A stretch of 64,000 bases of DNA, from positions 51,627 to 115,626 of the forward strand of contig JAEEIL010000026.1 of the NCBI GenBank assembly GCA_016281355.1. The letters run 5' to 3'. Shown here one piece after another: positions 52,027 to 59,119 of the stretch (the first letter of the stretch is position 1; the number at the start of each line of letters is the position of its first letter). The notes under the pieces were generated by a model, which searched no databases, was not told the origin of the DNA, and worked only from the letters and a program-made list of their open reading frames with translations. The stretch is from Elusimicrobiaceae bacterium (GTDB taxonomy: Bacteria; Elusimicrobiota; Elusimicrobia; Elusimicrobiales; Elusimicrobiaceae). A program made the translations under genes and the position numbers.

Positions 52027-52746
52027 ATGGAACTTAAGGGTGTAGATTTAAAAAAGGCATATAAAGAAAGGCTTGTAGTTAAAGGGGTATCTTTAAAAAT
52101 AAATTCCGGGGAAATTGTCGGGCTTCTTGGGCCAAACGGTGCCGGGAAAACTACTTCATTTTATATGATAGTCGGTTTCATTGCGGCTACTTCCGGTAAA
52201 GTTTTTATTGACGGTAAAGATGTAACTGCTTTACCAATGTACGAGCGCGCACGTTGTGGGCTTGGTTATTTGGCGCAGGAACCTACAATTTTCCGCGGTT
52301 TAACTGTGGAAGAGAACTTGCTTGCTATTTTAGAACGCCTTGAACCTGATGTAAAAAAACGCGCAGACAGGGTGGATCAATTATTAACGGAATTCGGGCT
52401 TACTAAACTTGCCAAACAAAAAGCGTGGACACTTTCCGGCGGGGAAAAGCGCCGTATGGAAATTGCCCGTTGTATGATAAGCAATCCAAAAATTATTTTG
52501 CTTGACGAGCCTTTTGTAGGTATTGACCCTATAACCGTTGCCGAACTCAGGGAAATGATTTTTAAACTTAAAAGCCGCGGGCTTGGTATTTTGATTACTG
52601 ACCATAATGTCCGCGAAACCTTACCTTTAACCGAACGTGCTTATTTAATTTATGACGGTAAGATTTTAGTTGAAGGCAGCCCTGATAAACTTTTAAATGA
52701 TGAAAATGCCCGAAAATTATATTTAGGTGAAAACTTTAAGATGTAG
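52027..52746 (+). CDS. lptB: LPS export ATP-binding protein LptB
   Basis: 239 residues from the ATG at 52027, where homology begins and which avoids overlap with lptA. Walker A GLLGPNGAGKTTSFYMIVG, Q-loop YLAQEPTIFRGLTVEENL, signature LSGGEKRRMEIARCM, Walker B ILLDEPFVGIDP. It powers LPS extraction. The membrane partners LptF and LptG are not in the window. Confidence 0.96.
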   Translation: MELKGVDLKKAYKERLVVKGVSLKINSGEIVGLLGPNGAGKTTSFYMIVGFIAATSGKVFIDGKDVTALPMYERARCGLGYLAQEPTIFRGLTVEENLLAILERLEPDVKKRADRVDQLLTEFGLTKLAKQKAWTLSGGEKRRMEIARCMISNPKIILLDEPFVGIDPITVAELREMIFKLKSRGLGILITDHNVRETLPLTERAYLIYDGKILVEGSPDKLLNDENARKLYLGENFKM

Positions 52747-52760
52747 TTTAAAGGATTAAA

Positions 52761-54251
52761 ATGATATTCAGTGCAGGAAATTTTTTACTTATTGGCTCCG
52801 TACTTTTATTTATCAGCATTTTAGCTGGTAAAACGGGTTATCGTTTTGGTGTACCGGCCTTGCTTTTGTTTTTAATTGTAGGTATGGCTTTTGGCAATGA
52901 AGGTATTGGTATACAATTTTCAAACTTTAAGGCAACGCAATTTATCGGAGTGGTGGCTTTAAGCATTATTTTGTTTTCGGGCGGTATGGATACAAGGGAC
53001 GTTGATATTAAACCTATTGCAAAAGAAGGTATAGTTTTATCAACTGTCGGTGTTATTTTAACGGCTTTATTTACAGGTTTGTTTGCTTATGCTTTTCCAT
53101 CTCTAAAATTAGAACTTGGTTTAATTGGATGTTTGCTTTTAGCCTCTGTAATGTCATCAACAGATTCAGCCTCCGTATTTTCAATTTTACGTGCAAAAAA
53201 TTTACATATTCAAGGCAATGTACGCTCTTTGCTGGAACTTGAAAGCGGTAGTAATGACCCAATGGCTTATATGCTTACTATTATGCTTATCAGCCTAGTT
53301 AAATTAAGCAATTTAAGCCTTGATATCATGCTTTGGACATTGGCTTTGCAGTTATTTTTAGGAATAATATTTGGCTATATTTTAGGGCGTGCTTCTGTTT
53401 TTATAATGAACCATATAAATTTAGATTATTCTTCCCTATATTCCGTTTTGCTTTTGGCAATTTGTTTATTTATTTTTTCAGTTACAGATGCTTTGCACGG
53501 TAACGGTTATTTGGCGGTTTATATAGCAGGCCTTGTTGTAGGTAATAATAAAGTAGCTTATAAGAAAAGTGTTGTTGTGTTTTTTGACGGTATAGCCTGG
53601 CTTTGCCAAATAATAATGTTTTTGGCACTGGGCCTTTTAGTGAATCCCAGTGAACTTATTTCTATCGCACCTTTGGCAATCGGTGTCGCTTTGTTTATGA
53701 CTTTTATTGCAAGGCCTTTGACGGTATTTTTATGCCTTTTGCCTTTCAAGAAAATAACAAGGAACGGGAAGCTTTTTATTTCTTGGGTTGGGCTTCGCGG
53801 GGCAGTACCGATAATTTTTGCCACTTACCCCTATGTTGCCGGTGTTCCTTTTGCAAAAACAATTTTTAATATAGTATTTTTTATAACAATTATTTCTTTA
53901 ATCTTGCAAGGTACAACAGTTCCTTTGTTTGCCAAAATATTCGGTGTTATAGAAACTGATTATAAACATAAAGATTTTGCCGTATATGTACCGGAAGATA
54001 TTGCAATAACTTCGGAAATTAAAGTCACGCCTGAAATGTTAAAACATGGCAATACTATTCGACAACTTGGGCTTGAAGATAATGCTATTCCCATAATGTT
54101 AAAACGCGGCGGTAAATACATACTTGCGCGTGGTGTAACCGAACTTCAAGAAGGGGATAAACTTTTGCTTATCGCCAAAAAAGAAGACGACTTAAATACG
54201 TTATGTGCGAATTTAGATATCAAAAATTGCGAAGTTTACCGGGATGAATAA
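52761..54251 (+). CDS. CPA1-type cation/proton antiporter (CvrA/NhaP2-like)
   Basis: 496 residues, about 12 membrane helices with SSTDSASVFSIL and ELESGSNDPMAYML, then a cytoplasmic TrkA-C domain (~410-490). This layout fits the K+/H+ antiporter CvrA. It is collinear with the lpt genes (14 bp after lptB). Convergent with queH; only five bases lie between the two stops and no terminator is visible. Confidence 0.87.
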   Translation: MIFSAGNFLLIGSVLLFISILAGKTGYRFGVPALLLFLIVGMAFGNEGIGIQFSNFKATQFIGVVALSIILFSGGMDTRDVDIKPIAKEGIVLSTVGVILTALFTGLFAYAFPSLKLELGLIGCLLLASVMSSTDSASVFSILRAKNLHIQGNVRSLLELESGSNDPMAYMLTIMLISLVKLSNLSLDIMLWTLALQLFLGIIFGYILGRASVFIMNHINLDYSSLYSVLLLAICLFIFSVTDALHGNGYLAVYIAGLVVGNNKVAYKKSVVVFFDGIAWLCQIIMFLALGLLVNPSELISIAPLAIGVALFMTFIARPLTVFLCLLPFKKITRNGKLFISWVGLRGAVPIIFATYPYVAGVPFAKTIFNIVFFITIISLILQGTTVPLFAKIFGVIETDYKHKDFAVYVPEDIAITSEIKVTPEMLKHGNTIRQLGLEDNAIPIMLKRGGKYILARGVTELQEGDKLLLIAKKEDDLNTLCANLDIKNCEVYRDE

Positions 54252-54256
54252 TTTGC

Positions 54257-54799
54257 TTAATTTTTGTTCTTACTAAACTCACATCCGCAGTATTTTTGAA
54301 TATATAAATTAAGTTCTTTGACGGTTTTAAGGCCCTCTTGCTCACCTGAATTTTTGCGCCAATTTGTGAAATCATAAGTGATATCAAATTCCTTTTGTGC
54401 AATTTCAGCCGCTTTATTTACACTTTCCAAATCTTTGTAGCGGGAAATACCTAATACCGAACTAAATTCGTCAAAACCATTTTCCTTTGCATATTTCGCC
54501 GCTTGTCTTAAACGGTATAGAAAACACCTTTTACAACGCGCTCCGCGTTCAGGCTCATTTTCAAAACCTTCGGCAACTTCTTTTAGCCATGTTTCATGGT
54601 CATAAGGTAGTTCAATAAAATTTATACCGAAATTTTCACACACCTTTTTATTAGCATTTAATCGTTTTTGATATTCTTCAAACGGTGCGATATTCGGGTT
54701 AAAAAATAAAACAGTAAAATTCTTGCTCTCAGTGGCAAGTTTTTTAATTACGCCCGCGCTGCAAGGCGCGCAACAAGAAAGTAAAAGTAAATTTCCCAT
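54257..54799 (-). CDS. queH: Epoxyqueuosine reductase QueH
   Basis: 180 residues. Cys motifs SCCAPCS (9-13), RCKRCFLYRL and YCGCEF are the Fe-S and disulfide ligands of QueH (DUF208), the non-QueG enzyme that reduces epoxyqueuosine to queuosine in tRNA. The sequence FNPNIAPFEEYQKRL is typical. Divergent from the radical SAM gene, with overlapping short promoters. Start ATG at 54797-54799. Confidence 0.93.
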   Translation of the reverse strand: MGNLLLLSCCAPCSAGVIKKLATESKNFTVLFFNPNIAPFEEYQKRLNANKKVCENFGINFIELPYDHETWLKEVAEGFENEPERGARCKRCFLYRLRQAAKYAKENGFDEFSSVLGISRYKDLESVNKAAEIAQKEFDITYDFTNWRKNSGEQEGLKTVKELNLYIQKYCGCEFSKNKN

Positions 54800-54804
54800 A
54801 CTTA

Positions 54805-54810
54805 ATTATA
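54805..54810 (-). promoter_or_regulatory. -10 box for queH, leaderless spacing
   Basis: Minus-strand TATAAT, five bases (TAAGT) before the ATG at 54799. Confidence 0.45.
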
Positions 54811-54822
54811 TCAATTAAATTG

Positions 54823-54828
54823 TATAAT
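54823..54828 (+). promoter_or_regulatory. -10 box for the TatD-linked radical SAM gene, leaderless spacing
   Basis: TTG-TATAAT-TTATGT-ATG: the -10 is six bases before the ATG at 54835. No Shine-Dalgarno. The spacer TTATGT shares its ATGT end with the thrC and smpB spacers. Confidence 0.5.
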
Positions 54829-54834
54829 TTATGT

Positions 54835-55452
54835 ATGACTATTGTTTATCAATTTAAGGGTTCACTCTATATAAATTTAACCAACCGTTGCCCAAACGCT
54901 TGTGTATTTTGCGCAAAATCTAAGGGCAGCAAAATATTTAATGGTTATAATTTAGATTTGGGCGGTAAAGAACCGACAGCACAAGAAGTTTTAGCTGAAA
55001 TTGATAAACAAATTTCTTCCGGTTTTACTCCTAAAGAAATTATTTTTTGCGGTTATGGGGAGCCAACAATGGCACTTCCGGTTTTGCTTGAAGTCGCTAA
55101 AAATTTAAAGGCAAAATATGCATACCCTTTACGTATTAATACTTTGGGGCTAGGCTCACTTGTTTGGGGGCGTGATATTACAAAAGAACTTGCCCCTTAT
55201 ATTGACAAAATAAATATTAGCTTAAATGCTACTGATAATGAAAATTGGCTCAAGATCGTACGCCCGGCACCAAAGTATGCGGAAAAATCTTTCCAGGCCA
55301 TGCAAGATTTTGTGCGCTGCGCTGCAAAAAATATAAAGGAAGTTGCTGTATCCGTCGTAAGCAATCAAGGTATTGACATTAAGAAAGCAGAGGAACTTGC
55401 CCGCTCTCTTGGGGCTAAGTTTTTTGTGCGGGAGTATTTCGATGCAGAATAA
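54835..55452 (+). CDS. TatD-associated radical SAM protein
   Basis: 205 residues from the ATG at 54835; an upstream in-frame TTG lies within the -10 box. The radical SAM cluster is CPNACVFC (C19, C23, C26, a CxxxCxxC). LYINLTNRCP, GYNLDLGGKEPTAQEV, FCGYGEPTMAL, RINTLGLG and INISLNA match the TatD-linked radical SAM group, normally adjacent or fused to a TatD nuclease. No TatD is next to it here. Its stop overlaps the CBM48 gene by 11 nt. Reaction unknown. Confidence 0.88.
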   Translation: MTIVYQFKGSLYINLTNRCPNACVFCAKSKGSKIFNGYNLDLGGKEPTAQEVLAEIDKQISSGFTPKEIIFCGYGEPTMALPVLLEVAKNLKAKYAYPLRINTLGLGSLVWGRDITKELAPYIDKINISLNATDNENWLKIVRPAPKYAEKSFQAMQDFVRCAAKNIKEVAVSVVSNQGIDIKKAEELARSLGAKFFVREYFDAE

Positions 55453-55879
55453 TACTTTGAATATTCATGCTTTGCTTTTCTACGGTTTTTTATGTGGGGC
55501 TTTGGCAGTTGTATTTATGGTCAGTTTTCAACATTTTGAAAATTTTTACCAACCGCAAGTTATCGCAAGGCCAAAGTATGTGCAAATACCTGCAAGACAA
55601 AAAAGTGTTGAAAATTTAAAACCGCAAAGTGTAACATTTTCTTATGTTTCACCGTCGGCAAAAGAAGTGCAGCTTGTGGGTGATTTTAATGCTTGGGGTG
55701 CTTACCCTTTGACTTTAAATAAAGGCGAAAATGATATCGAAATTTTTACCATAAACCTTGCTTTGCCGAAGGGGAAATACAAATACCGTTTTTTTGTTGA
55801 TGGCAAAAATGCTCTTGACGAAAGTGCCGCAAAAACAGATTTTAACGGTGAAGTGTATAATGTTTTAGAGGTTAAATAA
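55442..55879 (+). CDS. Membrane-anchored glycogen-binding (CBM48/AMPK-type) protein
   Basis: 145 residues from the ATG at 55442, inside the radical SAM gene in another frame. One membrane helix (~10-28), then a linker with several Lys/Arg (RPKYVQIPARQK) and a CBM48 domain with VQLVGDFNAWG and GKYKYRFFVDG. Positive residues follow the helix, so the domain is probably cytoplasmic and may tether glycogen to the membrane (inference). No catalytic domain. tsaE begins on its stop (TAATG). Confidence 0.85.
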   Translation: MQNNTLNIHALLFYGFLCGALAVVFMVSFQHFENFYQPQVIARPKYVQIPARQKSVENLKPQSVTFSYVSPSAKEVQLVGDFNAWGAYPLTLNKGENDIEIFTINLALPKGKYKYRFFVDGKNALDESAAKTDFNGEVYNVLEVK

Positions 55880-56358
55880 TGCAAAAATTAAAATTAACTT
55901 CTCAAAATCCTGCCGAAACAAAGACTATAGCCCGTAATATTGCCTCACACTTAAAAGGGGGGGAAATTTTATTTTTTGAGGGCCCGATCGGTGCCGGGAA
56001 AACAGTAATGGTAAAAGAAATTGTTAAAAGTTTCGGTGTTAAAAAAACGCCGGTAAGCGCAAGTTTTTCACTATTAAAAAAATATAAAGGAAAACAATTT
56101 AATTTATATCACGCTGATTTATTCCGCCTGGAAGAAGGGGAAATGTTTAACCTCGGTTTTGAAGAAATGCTTGAGGATCAAAATTCCGTCTTGCTTGTTG
56201 AATGGCCTGAACCTGCAAAAAACTTTTTCCCGAATTCCAGGCTTGAAATAAGTGTTGCTTTGCTTGAAGGGGACAAGCGGGAAATAACCCTAAAAGCACT
56301 TGGTAAAACAGCACAAAATTTACTTGAGGTTTTACAAAAAAAATTATGCAAAAAATAA
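55879..56358 (+). CDS. tsaE: tRNA threonylcarbamoyladenosine ATPase TsaE
   Basis: 159 residues. P-loop FEGPIGAGKTVMVKEIV, then VSASFSLLKKYKGK and NLYHADLFRLE, the TsaE pattern. It drives the TsaB/TsaD complex that puts t6A on tRNAs. It overlaps the tsaB start by 13 nt; TsaD is not in the window. Confidence 0.93.
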   Translation: MQKLKLTSQNPAETKTIARNIASHLKGGEILFFEGPIGAGKTVMVKEIVKSFGVKKTPVSASFSLLKKYKGKQFNLYHADLFRLEEGEMFNLGFEEMLEDQNSVLLVEWPEPAKNFFPNSRLEISVALLEGDKREITLKALGKTAQNLLEVLQKKLCKK

Positions 56359-57050
56359 TTTCAAAACAAGATTTAGGTTTAACTTTAATGCTTGACAGTT
56401 CTTCATCCCCTTTGCTTGCAGTATTGGTTTGCGATGGGGAAATTTATTCTGCCACTAAAGACGGTATTAAACAAGAAGAACTTTTATTCCCGCTTTTAAA
56501 TAGGCTTTATAAAAAAGCAGGTAAACAATTTAAAGATACAAAAAATTTCTTTTTTATCAAGGGGCCGGGGCGTTTTACAGGGATAAGAATCGGTGTTACT
56601 TTAGCCTCTGTTTTAGCTGAAATTAACGCTACAAATATCGCAAGCGCAGATATTTTTAATGTGCTTGGTCCGGCAGTTTTGGATAGTAAAGATTTTAAAA
56701 AATGGCAAGCCCAAAATCCAAAAGGCAAAGCGGTTATTATCTTGCCGGCTTTTAGGGAAGAATATTTTGTTTCTTTCGTCGGAGAAAACAATCCCAAATG
56801 GCTTAATGTCGAAGATTTAAATAAGGAACTACGAGCCATAAAAGTACCTTTATTTTTGGCAGGTTGGGCAGGTGCAAAAGAGCCTTTAAAAAAATATTTC
56901 GGTAAAAATTATACTTATGCTAAAGTAAATTTTTTAACACCTGAAATTTTGCTTGCTGCCGCCAAAAAATATTTAGGTACTCAATCGAAAGAAGAAGTTT
57001 TAACGCCTTTATATCTGAAGCCGGCGCGTTTCGAATTATGCGGGAAATAA
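56346..57050 (+). CDS. tsaB: tRNA threonylcarbamoyladenosine protein TsaB
   Basis: 234 residues. ASKHA-type fold with LMLDSSSSPLLAVL and the hallmark GPGRFTGIRIGVTLAS; PGSFTG is usual, so R replaces S. Forms the scaffold for TsaD and TsaE in t6A synthesis. Its end overlaps rimI by 13 nt, a common arrangement. Confidence 0.92.
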   Translation: MQKIISKQDLGLTLMLDSSSSPLLAVLVCDGEIYSATKDGIKQEELLFPLLNRLYKKAGKQFKDTKNFFFIKGPGRFTGIRIGVTLASVLAEINATNIASADIFNVLGPAVLDSKDFKKWQAQNPKGKAVIILPAFREEYFVSFVGENNPKWLNVEDLNKELRAIKVPLFLAGWAGAKEPLKKYFGKNYTYAKVNFLTPEILLAAAKKYLGTQSKEEVLTPLYLKPARFELCGK

Positions 57051-57490
57051 GTGTATTTTCAGGCGGTAATTTCGCGGATGATTTAGCTGCAATTTGTAAG
57101 CAAAGCAAAACTGCCGCAGCATGGAGTGCTAAAGATTTTCAAACCGAAGCTGCACAAGAAACTTCAAAAATTTTCATAATGATTGAAAATCAAAATGACG
57201 TAAAAACCATACTTGGTTTTTGTGCCGTACGTTTTGCTTGTGATACGGCAGAAATTACTAATTTTGCTATTTTACCTGAAGCGCAGCGCAAACATTTTGG
57301 GACAGAAATCTTTACACACACCTTAAATTTTTTAAAGGAAAAAGGTGTTAAAGAAGTTACTTTGGAAGTCTCTTCTGCAAATATTCCTGCACAGGCGTTT
57401 TACAAAAAGTTTAAATTTGCCTGTGTAAGTATCCGTAAAAAATTTTATAATATGGGGGAGGATGCACAAATCCTAAAACTAAATTTATGA
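57038..57490 (+). CDS. rimI: Ribosomal protein S18-alanine N-acetyltransferase (GNAT)
   Basis: 150 residues. Acetyl-CoA site in LPEAQRKHFGTEIFTHTLN (R/Q-x-x-G variant), then VTLEVSSANIPAQAFYKKFKF, MGEDAQILKL. It acetylates S18 and perhaps others. The neighbour tsaB supports the call. It overlaps the next TPR gene by four bases. Confidence 0.9.
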   Translation: MREISVFSGGNFADDLAAICKQSKTAAAWSAKDFQTEAAQETSKIFIMIENQNDVKTILGFCAVRFACDTAEITNFAILPEAQRKHFGTEIFTHTLNFLKEKGVKEVTLEVSSANIPAQAFYKKFKFACVSIRKKFYNMGEDAQILKLNL

Positions 57491-59058
57491 AGACAAAACT
57501 TTTTATTTTTTTCTTCTCACTTTCCGCCACGCTTCTGGCATTTGACGGTGATTTTAAATTATCTGAAGAAGCCCAAAAGCAAGCTGATTTTTATAACAAA
57601 TTTTTGCAAGCTGTAAATTTGGAAAATTCGGATAAAGAACAAGAAGCCATTATAATACTTAAAGATCTTTTAGATCAATCCCCCGATGATAAACATATAA
57701 TTCATGAATATTGCTACCTTGCGCTTGATAATAAAAAAGAGGATTTTAATTTTTGCAAAAAGGCTTTGGAAAATTTAAAAGAAAAATCTTGGCAAAATCA
57801 TACCGTTTTAGGGGATTATTATTTGCGTGAAGGTGCTTTAACAAAAGCTTTGGTTCAATATGAAAAAGCCCTAAAATTAAACCCTGAAAATTTGGACCTT
57901 TCCTTTCATTACGCCGGTATTTTGGCAAGTAAAGACCAAAACGCTGCAATAAATTATCTCACAAATTTAGCCAAAACTTACCCGCAAGTTGACAGTTTTA
58001 TAATCATCAAAATCGCCGATATTTATTTAAAAAATAAAGAGGAAGATAAAGCAATTTCTACTTTAAAAAACAGTTTAAAAACCGTGCAAAATAAAGGGAA
58101 TATTTATTTTAGTTTAATAAAAATTTATGAGAAAAAGAAAGATGAAAAAAACCTATATAAAACTTATCAAGCCATGTATGATGAGAGCTTAATTGATGTA
58201 GAAATACTTGAAAAATTAGGTAAATTTGCTGTTGCCCAGCAAGATGAAGAAAACGGCAATAAATATTTTTCAGAACTTTTAAAATTAGACGAAACAAACC
58301 CTTATGCTGCGCGTTATTTTGCTATTACTGAACAAAGTTACGGCCGTTATGAAAATGCTTTAAATTATATCAAAAAATCACGCGATTTCGATGAAAACCC
58401 TGGCCTGCATGTTAAAGCAGGTTATTATCTAAGCATGCTTTCGAAACAAGAAGAACTTTTGGCTTTAATGGAAAATGCCCATAAAAAATTTGAAGGCAAT
58501 AATGAAATTTCTTACTACTATGCTTTGGCTTTGGTAGATGCTAAAAAATATAATAAAGCTGCCAAAGTTTTTGAAGAGATTTTAAAAACTTCGCCTGAAA
58601 ACGAACTTGTGCTTTTCCACTATTCTGCTTTGCTTTATGAGCAAAATAAGTATAAAAAAATGGAAAAAACTTTGCGCAAACTTTTAGAAATAAACCCGGA
58701 TCATGCTGAGGCATTAAACTTCCTTGGTTATTTTTTTGTGGATAAAGGCAGTAAAAAAGATTTAGCGGAAGGCTATAAATTTATTTCCAAAGCTTTAAGT
58801 TTAAAACCGGGTGAAATTGCCTATCAGGATTCACTTGCTTGGTATTATTTTAAGGCTGGCAATTACGCAGAAGCAAATAAAATTTTGTCAGCTTTGCCCG
58901 ATGTAAAAGATGAAGAAATTTATTTGCATAAAGGGGCAGTCTGCTTTGCTTTGAAAGATTTTGAAAGTGCAATAAAAAATTATGAAAACGCTCTTAAAAT
59001 TAACCCTAAAAATAAAGAAGCGAAACGAGGCCTTAAACAAGCTGTAAAGGGAATTTAA
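57487..59058 (+). CDS. Exported TPR-repeat protein
   Basis: 523 residues. Signal peptide (MKTKLFIFFFSLSATLLAFD), then roughly 12 tetratricopeptide repeats to the end, for example GALTKALVQYEKALKLNPEN and FESAIKNYENALKINPKNKE. No enzymatic domain. It starts inside rimI (ATGA), so it closes the rSAM-CBM48-tsaE-tsaB-rimI-TPR operon. Similar proteins act as periplasmic or outer-membrane scaffolds; the role here is unknown. Sixty bases later the surface-protein gene starts. Confidence 0.8.
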   Translation: MKTKLFIFFFSLSATLLAFDGDFKLSEEAQKQADFYNKFLQAVNLENSDKEQEAIIILKDLLDQSPDDKHIIHEYCYLALDNKKEDFNFCKKALENLKEKSWQNHTVLGDYYLREGALTKALVQYEKALKLNPENLDLSFHYAGILASKDQNAAINYLTNLAKTYPQVDSFIIIKIADIYLKNKEEDKAISTLKNSLKTVQNKGNIYFSLIKIYEKKKDEKNLYKTYQAMYDESLIDVEILEKLGKFAVAQQDEENGNKYFSELLKLDETNPYAARYFAITEQSYGRYENALNYIKKSRDFDENPGLHVKAGYYLSMLSKQEELLALMENAHKKFEGNNEISYYYALALVDAKKYNKAAKVFEEILKTSPENELVLFHYSALLYEQNKYKKMEKTLRKLLEINPDHAEALNFLGYFFVDKGSKKDLAEGYKFISKALSLKPGEIAYQDSLAWYYFKAGNYAEANKILSALPDVKDEEIYLHKGAVCFALKDFESAIKNYENALKINPKNKEAKRGLKQAVKGI

Positions 59059-59066
59059 AAAAGTTG

Positions 59067-59100
59067 TTGACATTTTGCTCAAAAGTTGCGAAAATATACA
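59067..59100 (+). promoter_or_regulatory. Possible promoter of the large surface-protein gene
   Basis: TTGACA at 59067-59072 is a perfect -35, but the best -10 choices (GAAAAT at 17 bases or TATACA at 22) are weak. A separate TATTTT box lies eight bases before the ATG at 59120. There is no Shine-Dalgarno. Confidence 0.35.
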
Positions 59101-59119
59101 TAGGGTATTTTTTAGTGTT

